A stretch of 64,000 nt of DNA from Acrocarpospora pleiomorpha (GTDB lineage: Bacteria; Actinomycetota; Actinomycetes; Streptosporangiales; Streptosporangiaceae), in contig NZ_BLAF01000004.1 in the NCBI RefSeq assembly GCF_009687885.1, positions 371,260 through 435,259 of the forward strand, in the 5' to 3' direction. Below are positions 1 through 8,804 of the stretch, one piece after another. The translations under genes and the position numbers were made by a program. The notes beneath the pieces are model-generated. The model worked only from the letters and a program-made list of their open reading frames with translations. It searched no databases and had not been told where the DNA came from. The first letter of the stretch is position 1, and every line of letters starts with the position of its first letter.

Positions 1-27
1 GAGCGTTGACGTTCATGTAGTCGTGTC

Positions 28-531
28 TCATCGATCACAAGGCAGATCCGTGGATGTCGTCGCGGTCCGCAAGAAGGTGTCTCTAATCCCCTCTGCGGCT
101 CTGGCGGTCGCGGCGACGTGCTCGTCGGCGGTCATACCGCGGTCAGGGAAGCGCTGGTTGAGATCGTACTGATCGTCAGCCCACTGCTGATAGTTCCGCC
201 GGACGGTCAGGTCGTCGGAGTCGGTGATGCGGGCGATATCGGCCCAGGTGACCCCGGCCAGTAGTGCGTGATGGACGTTTGAGGGGTGGCGCACGGTGCG
301 CGCGATGCTCTCCGCCAGTGCCAGCAGTTCGATGTGTTCGGCCGCGGTGAGAGGAGGCCGGTCATCGGCTCCGTGCCGGACGGGATCGTAGATCCCCCGG
401 GCCACCAGCTCGATCCGGGCGCGAGCCGATGCGTTCTTGGCGGCCAGCTCGTTGTAGCGCTCCAGTTGCTGACTGACGGGCATGTCGTAGCGAGCGTCGT
501 ACCAGGTCGTGCTGTGCGCAGGCATGGTCAT
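28..531 (-). CDS. Hypothetical protein, helix-turn-helix-like C-terminal half
   Basis: A 167-residue soluble protein with no signal peptide or membrane segment. Residues about 94-118 (TWADIARITDSDDLTVRRNY) read like a helix-turn-helix asking whether a site is recognised, a pattern common in small actinobacterial proteins that accompany phage-like or regulatory loci. It lies 43 bases downstream of another small HTH-like gene on the same strand, so the two are probably co-transcribed. I do not recognise a named family. The coding frame is well supported by length and composition; function is unknown. Confidence 0.6.
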   Translation of the reverse strand: MTMPAHSTTWYDARYDMPVSQQLERYNELAAKNASARARIELVARGIYDPVRHGADDRPPLTAAEHIELLALAESIARTVRHPSNVHHALLAGVTWADIARITDSDDLTVRRNYQQWADDQYDLNQRFPDRGMTADEHVAATARAAEGIRDTFLRTATTSTDLPCDR

Positions 532-574
532 GACGACTTCTCCAAGGCGGTAAGCGGTCGCTGGGGACTCCTGA

Positions 575-1108
575 TCATGAGCTCACATGCGCCCTGAACC
601 GCTCGTGAGCGCTCTGCTTGGAGATCCCCATCGCCTCACCTATCTGCGCCCAGGAGGCGCCGGTTTCCCGTGCCCCGGCGACGGCCTGGTCGAGCAGGGT
701 GCGCTGCCAGCTCTCTAGCTGAGACAGCAGAATGAGGGCGGCCAGAGGACGTTCGGCGGCGAGCTTGACGATCCGCTCGCGCAGGAGGTTCGACTTGATC
801 ACCAGCTCGCCGGGCGGTGCGGCGGCGATCAGAGAGGCGGCGTGTCGGCTCCACCACCGGTACTCCGTCTCTTTGGCTCCTTCCGGCGTGGCCAGGAATC
901 GGCGCTGATCGGTCCACCCGCAGGAACATGCGGCCTGGTAGCCGACGAAGGTCTTGGTGAAGGCGGCAGCGGATGAGGCCAGTTCGCCGGTGGGGAGCAC
1001 TGGGGCAGCGAAGCCCTCGTGGTCGGGCATGTCAGGGCACGTAAACGTCACGCCCGTCAGGATAGCCTGACGAACTGTCGCAAGTGCAGGAACGCTCTCG
1101 AAACTCAC
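575..1108 (-). CDS. Hypothetical protein with C-terminal sigma-like HTH
   Basis: The last 30 residues (GASWAQIGEAMGISKQSAHE) form a clear helix-turn-helix of the kind seen in small actinobacterial DNA-binding proteins. The N-terminal part holds two cysteine pairs (TCPDM near residue 24 and ACSCGW near residue 60) that could bind a metal. The GTG used here opens the longest frame, but a second GTG at 1051, just inside a perfect 7-bp palindrome at 1055-1072, is an equally good start. The partner gene follows 43 bases downstream. Probably a regulator of its own transcript; target unknown. Confidence 0.55.
   Translation of the reverse strand: MSFESVPALATVRQAILTGVTFTCPDMPDHEGFAAPVLPTGELASSAAAFTKTFVGYQAACSCGWTDQRRFLATPEGAKETEYRWWSRHAASLIAAAPPGELVIKSNLLRERIVKLAAERPLAALILLSQLESWQRTLLDQAVAGARETGASWAQIGEAMGISKQSAHERFRAHVSS
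1055..1072. promoter_or_regulatory. Palindrome near start of small HTH gene
   Basis: CGTCAGG-ATAG-CCTGACG is a perfect 7-bp inverted repeat with a 4-base spacer. It lies directly upstream of the alternative GTG start at 1051 of the HTH-like gene, a position expected for an autoregulatory operator. No matching promoter elements are obvious, so the role is inferred from symmetry and position only. Confidence 0.3.
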
Positions 1109-1147
1109 CCGGAGGACCGGTCCGCCGGGCTTATGCCAGTCGAGTTC

Positions 1148-1300
1148 TTAACTGATACCGAGGCGGCCGACCATGGGCACGCTCACCAGGTCGGCGGCAG
1201 GTTGCGGCACCGGGGCGCGCAGAAACAGTCGCACGTTGACGAAATTTCGGGCGGCGTCGGTGAGGGTCAGGGCGGAGGGAATGGATTCGCTGCGGCGCGA
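1148..1300 (-). pseudogene. Possible C-terminal remnant of an unknown gene
   Basis: On the minus strand a frame of about 45 codons ends in TAA at 1148-1150 and reads like a natural protein C-terminus (TLTDAARNFVNVRLFLRAPV, ending VGRLGIS). It has no start and sits directly downstream of the GntR gene on the same strand. It may be the tail of a deleted neighbour. Evidence is composition only; the remainder of the gap between 1109 and 1312 shows nothing else. Confidence 0.2.
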
Positions 1301-1312
1301 ACCGAGCCGACT

Positions 1313-2092
1313 CTATTGTGGGCCGCCATTCAGTGGGGGATTGCGGTAGACGTTGACCTGGAATCGGCTGAGGTCGCCGCGGTGGAATCCGGTGAACCTT
1401 TCGAGCGGATTGCCGGCCTCGTCGAACGCCAGGCTTCGCAGGATCAGTAAAGGAGCGCCCGGAGGAGTCTGCAACGCCTCGGCTATCGACTCGCTAGCGA
1501 TGTCGGCTTCGATCGACCGCCGTCCGGTCGCGAACTGGACGCCGTACTTGCGCTCCAGCAGACCGTAGAGCGAAACGTTCGACAGGTCCTCATCGAGCAG
1601 GAGCTTGCCGACGGACAGCGGTAGCTGCGTGATTGTCAGTGCCCACGGCTCCGTGTTGACCATGCGCAAGCGCTCGATTTCGACGATGGTCGTTCCTGGC
1701 GCCACGCCGAGATCGGCGGCGGCCGCGGCGCTGGCCGGCACCGTCTCCAGTCGCCGCACCTCGATGGTCTGCTCGCCGCTGCGGCCGCGGACGTCCTCCT
1801 CGAAGACGCCGATCATCGCGTGCCCGAAACCCTCGGAAGTCTTGCGGTCGGCGACGAACGTGCCTCGGCCCTTTATCCGCGAGATGACGCCCTCGACCTC
1901 GAGTTGTTGCAGCGCCTGGCGGACGACGCTGCGCGATACGCCGTATCGCTCACACAGTTCGAAGTCGCCGGGCAGCCGGTCACCCGGTTCGAGCCCACGC
2001 GCCAGGATGTCCTGGACCATCAACTGCTTGAGCTGATGGTAGAACGGCAATGCGGAGCCGCGGTCGATGCTGCGAGAAGGCTGCACGGTCAC
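1313..2092 (-). CDS. GntR-family regulator, HutC/UTRA subfamily
   Basis: About 259 residues: an N-terminal winged helix (FYHQLKQLMVQDIL, then CERYGVSRSVVRQALQQLE and a GRGTFV wing), followed by a UTRA effector domain with the typical ERLRMVNTEPWALT strand and a FTGFHRGDLSRFQV ending. UTRA domains bind sugars, sugar phosphates or small acids. The gene is divergent from the sugar ABC operon and most likely represses it through the ATCCTGT-N4-ACAGGAT palindrome at 2330-2347. The start is uncertain: GTG codons at 2092 and 2086 both begin just before the domain; none has a strong ribosome site. Confidence 0.85.
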   Translation of the reverse strand: MTVQPSRSIDRGSALPFYHQLKQLMVQDILARGLEPGDRLPGDFELCERYGVSRSVVRQALQQLEVEGVISRIKGRGTFVADRKTSEGFGHAMIGVFEEDVRGRSGEQTIEVRRLETVPASAAAAADLGVAPGTTIVEIERLRMVNTEPWALTITQLPLSVGKLLLDEDLSNVSLYGLLERKYGVQFATGRRSIEADIASESIAEALQTPPGAPLLILRSLAFDEAGNPLERFTGFHRGDLSRFQVNVYRNPPLNGGPQ

Positions 2093-2324
2093 GACGATAG
2101 TCGCTGATCTACACGCAAGGCACTCGTCCTTTCGCGACGTCTTCCGTCGCACTCGCGGTCATCCCAGCCTTTGGGGACGCCGGGCCGACACCGCATGGGC
2201 ACCTCCGATGGAGAGACGGGCGAGCGTGGACAGCTCACCGAACCGCCCGGCGTGCTGAGCACCTCTCGCACCTCCGCGACCGACGCGACATCGAGACCCT
2301 GCTTGCTCATTTGTTTCGAGAGTG

Positions 2325-2353
2325 TTGACATCCTGTACGGACAGGATAACACT
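2325..2353 (+). promoter_or_regulatory. Promoter with embedded GntR operator for the sugar operon
   Basis: TTGACA at 2325-2330 is a consensus -35; TAACAC at 2347-2352 can serve as -10 with a 16-base spacer. Between them lies a perfect palindrome, ATCCTGT-ACGG-ACAGGAT (2330-2347). A repressor bound here would block RNA polymerase directly. The divergent HutC-type GntR gene is the natural candidate repressor. This 330-base gap between the two genes shows no other feature. Confidence 0.6.
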
Positions 2354-2422
2354 GCTCGCTGCGGGATCGATAGGAGTCGGCCCGCCTGCGGGGGCTTCCA
2401 CTCTTGAGCAATGGAGCAGACA

Positions 2423-3670
2423 ATGGCCATTCGTCCACGTACTGCCGCGCTGTTCGCGGTGATACTCGTGGTGACGCTCGGGGTTGTGGGTGTCATCGTG
2501 CACAACGCGACCCGGAGTTCGACCAGCTCGTCCGGCACGGTGACCTGGTGGCTACCCGACTGGGACTGGGACGTCGCTACCACGCTCGTGCGGCGCTTTG
2601 AAAGCGAGAACCCGTCGTTGCACGTCGAGATGGTGAAGACCACCGGCGGCACGGTCGCGAACAAGGTGTCCGTCGCGCTGGACGCGGGCAACACACCCGA
2701 CCTGATCACCGAGTCGATCGCACGTACCAAGACCTACATCGACAAGGGGCAGCTGGCAGACCTGACCAGCCTGTACGACAACGCGATGCCGGCATCGGAC
2801 TTCGCGCCCGGGCTGACCGACGTGCTGTCCGTCGACGGCAAGACCTACGCGGTGCCGTACCGCTGGGCGACCAACGCGCTCATCTACAACACCGACCTGT
2901 TCGCCAAGGCTGGCATTTCGGGTCCGCCCACGACCTGGCCGGAGTTCATCAATGACGCCAAGAAGCTCACCACGTCGACCGTCGCCGGGACGGCGTGGCC
3001 GATGCAGGGTGACCCGAGCGACTTGACGCTGCGGTTCCTCGACTTCGCCCTGCAAGGGGGGACGACGATCAAGAATGGGACGCCGAGGTTCACGCGGGAC
3101 TCCGTCGAGCAGGCGCTGGAACTCATCGGTACCTCCGTCGTCGAGGGGTACGCCTCGAAGAGCTCATTCGAGCTGGACAACACGGGAATCCGCGACCTCT
3201 TCCTCCAAGGGCGCATCGCGATGTACCTGGGCGGCGTCTTCGACGCCGACAGGGCGGTGGGCCAGAAGTTCCCGGTCGGTACCGCGATCGCCCCTGGCCC
3301 GAGCGGCCCCGGCGTCCAAGAGGGCGTCGGTTGGGCCTACATCGTCCCGAAGGCTGCCAAGAACCTCGACGGCGCGAAGAAGCTCGCGTCCTTCCTCGGG
3401 CGCCCGGAGAACATGGCGAGTCTGACTCTGACGTTCCCGGCACGGGTGAGCGCGGCGCGGGACGCCAAGTTCCGGACGGATGTCCGCAAGGCCTATGGCG
3501 AACAGCTCTCCGAGCACTCCATCCCCGCCCCTAACGACCCGCGCTGGACCGCGATGATCCCGTTTGTGCACGACACGATCCAGGAGGTCGCGCTCGGTTC
3601 CAAGAACCCGCAGCAGGGAGCCGCCGCGATCATGACCGAAGCCGACAAGAATCTCGGCCCCGCCCAATGA
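2423..3670 (+). CDS. ABC sugar-binding protein (family 1 solute-binding)
   Basis: A 415-residue extracellular solute-binding protein. Residues 8-30 form one hydrophobic segment (ALFAVILVVTLGVVGVIVH) that can act as an uncleaved anchor or signal; no lipobox cysteine is present. The mature part has MalE/UgpB-like features: VTWWLPDWDWD near the start, VPYRWATNALIYNTDLF, and TTWPEFINDAKKL. The start at 2423 is chosen because GGAG lies 6 bases upstream; an ATG at 2411 has no ribosome site. It overlaps the first permease by ATGA. Substrate unknown, likely an oligosaccharide or glycoside given the downstream enzymes. Confidence 0.88.
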   Translation: MAIRPRTAALFAVILVVTLGVVGVIVHNATRSSTSSSGTVTWWLPDWDWDVATTLVRRFESENPSLHVEMVKTTGGTVANKVSVALDAGNTPDLITESIARTKTYIDKGQLADLTSLYDNAMPASDFAPGLTDVLSVDGKTYAVPYRWATNALIYNTDLFAKAGISGPPTTWPEFINDAKKLTTSTVAGTAWPMQGDPSDLTLRFLDFALQGGTTIKNGTPRFTRDSVEQALELIGTSVVEGYASKSSFELDNTGIRDLFLQGRIAMYLGGVFDADRAVGQKFPVGTAIAPGPSGPGVQEGVGWAYIVPKAAKNLDGAKKLASFLGRPENMASLTLTFPARVSAARDAKFRTDVRKAYGEQLSEHSIPAPNDPRWTAMIPFVHDTIQEVALGSKNPQQGAAAIMTEADKNLGPAQ

Positions 3671-4548
3671 GCACAGCCGCCACGATGCGCCGAACCGGCC
3701 GGCCGGGCATGGGTGCGGCCCGCCGGGGGATCGGTCTCATGCTCCCGGCCGCGGGACTGATGGCGTTCCTGACCGTCGTCCCGGTCATCGCGGTCCTGGA
3801 GCGCGCCCTCACCGGCACGGAAGCGTTCGGCCGACTGTTCGACGGGCCAAATTTCGGGCGCACGATGCTCAACACCCTGGTGTGGACGCTGGTCTCCGTC
3901 GCCGGGGCGCTCTTGATCGGATACGCGGCCGCGTTGCTGCTGCGCTCACCGTTCCTGCGTCTCCACGGAGCATGGCGAGGCCTGTTCATGATCCCGTGGA
4001 TCATCCCGGGCGTCGTCGGCGCGACCGTCTGGCGCTGGAGCCTGTCCAGCGACTACGGTCTGGTCAACCACTGGCTCATGCAGTCCGGAATCATCCGGCA
4101 GCCGATCGCCTGGCTGTCCAACCCCGACGTCGTACTCTATGCCGTCGCGCTGATCCAGATCTGGGCGACGGCACCCTTCGTGATGCTCATGGTCTCAGCG
4201 GCGCTGACCGGCATCCCGGCGGAACGGTACGAGGCCGCCAAGTTGGACGGCGCGTCGGGCTGGCAGACCCTGTCCTACATCGTCCTGCCGGCGATCCGCT
4301 CGACGACCTGGATCGCGGTACTGACGCTCGTCACGTGGGCACTCAACTCGTTCACCATCATCTGGGTCACGACGAGCGGTGGACCGGCCGGTGCCTCGAC
4401 GATCCTCCCGATCTTGCTGTACGAAGCGTTCCAGCGCGGCGACCAGTCGATGGTCTCTGCGATCGCGGTGCTACAGCTGGCGATCTGCGCCGTCTTCATC
4501 GCGATCTACGCGCGAGCCATGCGATCCGACCTGGAGGAGTTGTCATGA
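3667..4548 (+). CDS. ABC sugar permease, MalF/UgpA type
   Basis: A 293-residue inner-membrane permease with about six hydrophobic segments, starting at residues 20-45. The cytoplasmic EAA loop that docks the ATPase reads YEAAKLDGASGWQTLSYIVLP near residue 187. It starts inside the stop of the binding-protein gene (ATGA) and ends the same way on the second permease, so the three are translationally coupled. No ATP-binding gene is present in the operon; in many actinomycetes one shared MsiK-type ATPase drives several such importers, which is the likely situation here (inference). Confidence 0.9.
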   Translation: MSTAATMRRTGRPGMGAARRGIGLMLPAAGLMAFLTVVPVIAVLERALTGTEAFGRLFDGPNFGRTMLNTLVWTLVSVAGALLIGYAAALLLRSPFLRLHGAWRGLFMIPWIIPGVVGATVWRWSLSSDYGLVNHWLMQSGIIRQPIAWLSNPDVVLYAVALIQIWATAPFVMLMVSAALTGIPAERYEAAKLDGASGWQTLSYIVLPAIRSTTWIAVLTLVTWALNSFTIIWVTTSGGPAGASTILPILLYEAFQRGDQSMVSAIAVLQLAICAVFIAIYARAMRSDLEELS

Positions 4549-5387
4549 CCGGGCCCTTCGCCCGGCGTCCGCTCCTCGCGGCGCTCGCCTGGGTCGCTCT
4601 CACCGTCCTTCTCGTCTGGACGCTCTGGCCGATCGTCTTGATGGTCTTCACGTCGTTCAAGCCCGGCAACGAGATCTTCGCGATCCCGCCGACGCTGATG
4701 CCGGAACACTGGACGCTCGCCAACTACGTGAGCGTCTTCACGGAATCGTCAATGCCCCGCGCCCTGGTGAACTCGATCGTCGTGGGTCTGCTCGTCGCGG
4801 GTGCCACACTCATCGTATGTTTCAGCGCCGGGTACGCGCTGGCACGCTTCAAGTTCAGGGCCGCCCGGCCTGTCGCACTGTTCATCCTCATCGGGCAGTT
4901 GGTGCCGCTGACGGTGTTGCTGCTGCCGCTGTACAAAATGGTCAACGGGCTGCAGCTGCTGGATACCACGATCGGGCTCGCGTTGGTCCACCTCACGATC
5001 ACGGTACCGCTGGTCACGTGGATGATCCGTAACCAGATCGCGGCTATCCCGATCGAGATCGAGGAGGCGGCGGAGATCGACGGCTGCTCGCGGTTCGACG
5101 CCGTGAGCTACGTGACGCTCCCGATCGCCGCGCCAGGGCTGGCGGCCGCGGGCATGTTCGCCTTCCTCCAGTCCTGGCACGAGTTCCTGTTCGCTTCGGT
5201 GTTCGCCGCGTCGGACTCCGCGCGGACCGCGCCCGTCGCGTTGACGGAGTTCGCGACCGAGTACCACGTCGACTGGGGCTCGACGATGGCGGCCTCCGTC
5301 GTGTTGACCGTTCCCGTGGTCATCGTCTTCATCGCGCTGCAGCGGTACTTCGTCGGCGGACTGACCAGCGGCGCGGTCAAGGGCTGA
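4545..5387 (+). CDS. ABC sugar permease, MalG/UgpE type
   Basis: A 280-residue partner permease with six predicted membrane segments and the EAA loop EEAAEIDGCSRFDAVSYVTL in the second half. The ATG at 4545 overlaps the previous stop and is preceded by GGAGGAG at 4534-4539, so it is preferred over longer in-frame extensions that overlap the first permease. It would form the heterodimeric channel with the upstream permease. The dehydratase gene starts 40 bases downstream in the same transcript. Confidence 0.9.
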   Translation: MTGPFARRPLLAALAWVALTVLLVWTLWPIVLMVFTSFKPGNEIFAIPPTLMPEHWTLANYVSVFTESSMPRALVNSIVVGLLVAGATLIVCFSAGYALARFKFRAARPVALFILIGQLVPLTVLLLPLYKMVNGLQLLDTTIGLALVHLTITVPLVTWMIRNQIAAIPIEIEEAAEIDGCSRFDAVSYVTLPIAAPGLAAAGMFAFLQSWHEFLFASVFAASDSARTAPVALTEFATEYHVDWGSTMAASVVLTVPVVIVFIALQRYFVGGLTSGAVKG

Positions 5388-5427
5388 CGGCCGGCCAACC
5401 GCGCTTCGAAGAGAGAGCACTCACACC

Positions 5428-6633
5428 ATGAAGATCCTTGACGTCCGCTGCGCTGTCATCGGGGATAGTCCGATCGTCCGTGTGGTCACCGACGAGGGTG
5501 TCGACGGTTTCGGCGAGATCGAGCACTCCAAGCCGCAGGTCAACAAACTCATCGGACTCTATTCGGATCTCCTGCTTGGACAGGACCCCACCGATGTCGA
5601 GCGGTGCATGCTGCGGATCCGCCGCTTCGGCGGGTTCAAGCCCTGGGGCAGCCTCGTCTCCGCGATCGAGATGGCCCTGTGGGATGTGGCCGGCAAGGCG
5701 GCCGGCCTGCCTGTCCACAAGCTGCTGGGCGGCAAAGTACGCGACCGGGTCCGCGTCTACAACGGGGGCGTGCGGCCGGCCCTGCGGGGCCACGAGCCCA
5801 ACGACTACGCCGAGTCGATGGCCGTCATGGCGGCCGCGGAAGAAGGCTTCACCCTGTTCAAGGAGGGCGTCGGCTTCCACGGCTTCATGGCGCCGAACGT
5901 GCCGGGGTTCTTCTACGGCGATCTGCGCGAGGGCACCAAGCACCCGAACCGCGGCATGTTGACCGAGAAGGGCATCGCCCACATCGTCGCCTGCGTCCAG
6001 GCGATGAAGGACGTGCTCGGGGAGGGCCGTGGCCTGGCCCTTGACATGGGGCCGGGATTCACCGTCCCGGACGCCATCACGGTGTTGCGCGCGCTCGAGC
6101 CGCTCCACATCCTCTGGGCCGAGGACCTGCTCAGCGGCGACGGCGTGCCATGGGTCGACGCCGCTCAGTACCGCGAGGTCACCCGGGCCACGAGCATACC
6201 GACACACACCGGCGAGCAGATCTACCTGCGCAACAACTACAAGGAGCTGATCTCGACCCAGGCGGTGCGGGTCATCGGGCCGGATCCCGGCGACGTCGGC
6301 GGCATCGCGGAGCTGAAATGGGTCGCGGAGTACGCCGACCTCCACGGGATCCAGATCGCTCCCCACGGCGTCAGCAGCGGGCTGTTCGGGCTGGCGGCCC
6401 TCGTGCAGGTGTGCGCCACGCTCCCGGACAACTTCATCGCGTTCGAGTACCCGGTGCCGACCCAGGACTGGTGGTACTCGATCGTTGGTGGCCTGCCGAA
6501 CCCGATCGTCGTCGACGGGTTCATCACGGTCGGCTCCGCACCCGGTCTAGGCATCGACATCGACCGAGACGCGGCGCTGGCCCACATGGACCCGGCGGAC
6601 CGCCACTTCTTCGACTGGATTCCCCGGAGCTGA
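5428..6633 (+). CDS. Enolase-superfamily sugar-acid dehydratase (mandelate racemase-like)
   Basis: A 401-residue enzyme of the mandelate racemase/muconate lactonizing group. The N-terminal capping domain covers roughly residues 1-115; the barrel carries the metal ligands in LALDMGPGFT (Asp), WAEDLLSGD (Glu) and THTGEQIYL (Glu), and IAPHGVSSG supplies the catalytic His seen in galactonate/mannonate-type dehydratases. Family members abstract a proton alpha to a carboxylate, usually dehydrating a sugar acid to a 2-keto-3-deoxy acid. Position after a sugar importer fits that role; the precise acid cannot be read from sequence. Confidence 0.85.
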   Translation: MKILDVRCAVIGDSPIVRVVTDEGVDGFGEIEHSKPQVNKLIGLYSDLLLGQDPTDVERCMLRIRRFGGFKPWGSLVSAIEMALWDVAGKAAGLPVHKLLGGKVRDRVRVYNGGVRPALRGHEPNDYAESMAVMAAAEEGFTLFKEGVGFHGFMAPNVPGFFYGDLREGTKHPNRGMLTEKGIAHIVACVQAMKDVLGEGRGLALDMGPGFTVPDAITVLRALEPLHILWAEDLLSGDGVPWVDAAQYREVTRATSIPTHTGEQIYLRNNYKELISTQAVRVIGPDPGDVGGIAELKWVAEYADLHGIQIAPHGVSSGLFGLAALVQVCATLPDNFIAFEYPVPTQDWWYSIVGGLPNPIVVDGFITVGSAPGLGIDIDRDAALAHMDPADRHFFDWIPRS

Positions 6634-6638
6634 TACCC

Positions 6639-7604
6639 ATGCGCGATTTCGACCACCAAAGCCCGACCCGCCCGCTGGGGGCGACCGGCCTGCACATCAC
6701 GCCACTGACGATAGGTGGCGCACCGCTCGGCTCGATGCCGGGCAACTTCGGCCGCGAGATACCGCCGGAGCTGGGAATCGCCACGGCGCTGGCGGCGCTG
6801 CGGGGACCGGTCCGCGCCCTCGACACGTCGGCCGCGTACGGCGCGGGGGAATCGGAGCGTCGCATCGGCGCGGCCATCCAGCGCGCCGGTGGCTTGCCTG
6901 ATGGGTTCGTGCTGTCAACGAAGATCGTCCGCGACCTCGTCTCCGGCACGTTCGACGGTCCGCAGGCCCGACGGTCGATCGCGGAGAGCTTGCGACGCCT
7001 CGGACTCGACCAGGTGCCGCTGCTGTATCTTCACGATCCGGAGAAGAACGACTTCGAGCAGATCATGGCGCGCGGCGGACCCGTGGACGTGCTGCGGGAA
7101 CTGCGCGACCGTGGCGTCGCCCGGTCGATCGGCGTCGCCGGCGGCGAGGTCGCGACGATCGAGCGGTACGTCCGTACCGGGTTCTTCGACGTCGTGCTCA
7201 CGCACAATCGGTGGACGCTGGTCAATCGATCCGCCGGGCCGCTCATCGCACTCGCCGCGTCGATGGGGCTCGGAGTCGTCAACGCCGCCGTGTTCGGCGG
7301 AGGGATCCTCGCGGCGGGCGCCGCCGCCTCGCCCCGCTACGCCTACAGACAGGCGCCCGACGAACTCCTCGCGGCGATCGACGCGATGGAAGAAGCATGC
7401 CACGACCACAAGGTGCCGCTCGCCGCAGCCGCAATCCAGTTCTCGACCCGCGATCCGCGCATCGCCAGCACCATCATCGGCGCGTCACGTCCCGAACGCG
7501 TCGGGCAGGCCGTCGCGCTCGCGTCGATGGCTGTACCGGACACGCTCTGGGATGACCTGGGAGCCATCGCGGCACGCGTCGACCCGGCCACCCTGCCCGC
7601 CTGA
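6639..7604 (+). CDS. Aldo/keto reductase
   Basis: A 321-residue (alpha/beta)8 NAD(P)H-dependent oxidoreductase starting 5 bases after the dehydratase stop. The catalytic tetrad is visible: DTSAAYGAGESE (Asp, Tyr), STKIVRD (Lys) and LYLHDPEK (His). IIGASRPERVGQA near the C-terminus is the cofactor phosphate loop. The group resembles the D-threo-aldose 1-dehydrogenase / fucose dehydrogenase branch, which oxidises aldoses to lactones. That would feed the upstream dehydratase, so the operon could run uptake, oxidation, dehydration (inference). Confidence 0.83.
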   Translation: MRDFDHQSPTRPLGATGLHITPLTIGGAPLGSMPGNFGREIPPELGIATALAALRGPVRALDTSAAYGAGESERRIGAAIQRAGGLPDGFVLSTKIVRDLVSGTFDGPQARRSIAESLRRLGLDQVPLLYLHDPEKNDFEQIMARGGPVDVLRELRDRGVARSIGVAGGEVATIERYVRTGFFDVVLTHNRWTLVNRSAGPLIALAASMGLGVVNAAVFGGGILAAGAAASPRYAYRQAPDELLAAIDAMEEACHDHKVPLAAAAIQFSTRDPRIASTIIGASRPERVGQAVALASMAVPDTLWDDLGAIAARVDPATLPA

Positions 7605-7643
7605 CGATCTCCGACGATCAGTCCCGACGACGAGGAAACTCCC

Positions 7644-8726
7644 ATGTCCAACGCCCCCGCGCAGCCGCTGCGCGTCCTGCTCTTCGGCTACGGCCTGGCG
7701 GGCCAGGTGTTCCACGCTCCGCTGCTCGCCGCCAGCGGCGACTACACGATCGACGTCATCGTGACGTCCGCCCCTGCCCGTTCCGCGGCAGCGCGCGCCG
7801 ACCATCCCGGCGCCCGAGTCGTGGCCGACGCCGACGCGGCGTTCGCGGCTGCCGGGGACTGCGACCTCGCCGTGGTGTGCACACCGAACGACACCCACGT
7901 CGAGTTGGCCCGCCGCGCGCTCGACGCAGGGCTGCACGTCGTGGTCGACAAGCCGCTCGCCCTGACAGTGCAAGAGGCGGAGAGCCTCATTGAGGCGGCC
8001 GACACCGCCGACCGCACGCTCACGGTGTTCCAGAACCGGCGATGGGACGGAGATTTCCTCACCGTGCGCGACGTACTCGCGTCGGGCGAGCTCGGCGACG
8101 TATTCGGGTTCGAATCGGCCTTCGAGTGGTGGAAGCCCGAGGTCACAGCCGGCCGGAAGGACCGCACGAGCGTGGCGGACGGCGGGGGCATCCTGTACGA
8201 CCTCGCGCCGCACCTCATCGACCAGGCGCTCATCCTGTTCGGGCCGGTCCGCGCGGTGCACGCCGAGGTGGACGCGCGGCGCCCGCACGCGGTGAACGAC
8301 GACGACGTGCTCGTCTCCCTGGAACACGAGAGCGGCGTCCGCAGCCGGCTCTGGATGAGCAGCGTCGCGGCCCAAGGACGGCCGCGGTTCCTCCTGCGCG
8401 GTACGCGCGGCGCCTACGTGAAGTTCGGGCTCGATCCGCAGGAGTCCCAGCTTCAGGCGGGCAAGCGGCTCGACGACGCCGACTTCGGCGCCGAGCCCCG
8501 CGACAGCTGGGGACGGATCGGAACCGGTGCCGACCTACGCGAGGTACCCACCCGGCGCGGTTCGTACGAGTCGTACTACCCCCAGCTCGCCGCAGCGCTG
8601 CGCACCGGCTCGCGACCGCCCGTCGACCCGCGCGACAGCATCGCGGTCATGCGTATCGTCGAGGCGGCTCACGGCGGATCGAGACAGGCCGACACTTACT
8701 TCATCCCCTGGTCTCACTCAGGTTAG
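7644..8726 (+). CDS. Gfo/Idh/MocA-family oxidoreductase
   Basis: A 360-residue NAD(P)-dependent dehydrogenase. The Rossmann motif is LLFGYGLAGQVFH near residue 13; VDKPLALTVQEAE carries the conserved catalytic-region Lys-Pro, and HLIDQALILFG holds the catalytic His. GAGGAAAC 6 bases before the ATG is a good ribosome site. These enzymes oxidise or epimerise sugars and inositols. It is the last gene of the sugar operon; 79 bases separate it from the convergent operon of region C. Confidence 0.87.
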   Translation: MSNAPAQPLRVLLFGYGLAGQVFHAPLLAASGDYTIDVIVTSAPARSAAARADHPGARVVADADAAFAAAGDCDLAVVCTPNDTHVELARRALDAGLHVVVDKPLALTVQEAESLIEAADTADRTLTVFQNRRWDGDFLTVRDVLASGELGDVFGFESAFEWWKPEVTAGRKDRTSVADGGGILYDLAPHLIDQALILFGPVRAVHAEVDARRPHAVNDDDVLVSLEHESGVRSRLWMSSVAAQGRPRFLLRGTRGAYVKFGLDPQESQLQAGKRLDDADFGAEPRDSWGRIGTGADLREVPTRRGSYESYYPQLAAALRTGSRPPVDPRDSIAVMRIVEAAHGGSRQADTYFIPWSHSG

Positions 8727-8741
8727 ACAGAGAGGGCCACT

Positions 8742-8765
8742 GCGGACGGCTCCCGGACGGTCCGC
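8742..8765. terminator. Hairpin between convergent operons
   Basis: GCGGAC at 8742-8747 pairs with GTCCGC at 8760-8765 around a 12-base GC-rich loop, in the short gap between the plus-strand sugar operon and the minus-strand operon. Position suits a bidirectional terminator. There is no T tract, as is usual in actinomycetes; the stem is short, so support is modest. Confidence 0.35.
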
Positions 8766-8804
8766 GCGGTGCACGAGTTCTGAGCCGCAGGTGCAGGAGA
8801 GCGT

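Noticed and set aside
1019..1450. Plus-strand frame of 143 codons at the GntR 3' end
   Set aside because: Shadow of the GntR gene and the small HTH gene; no recognisable protein features.
3882..4544. Long upstream extension of the second sugar permease
   Set aside because: Antiphase shadow of the first permease; the GGAGGAG and ATGA overlap at 4545 give the true start.
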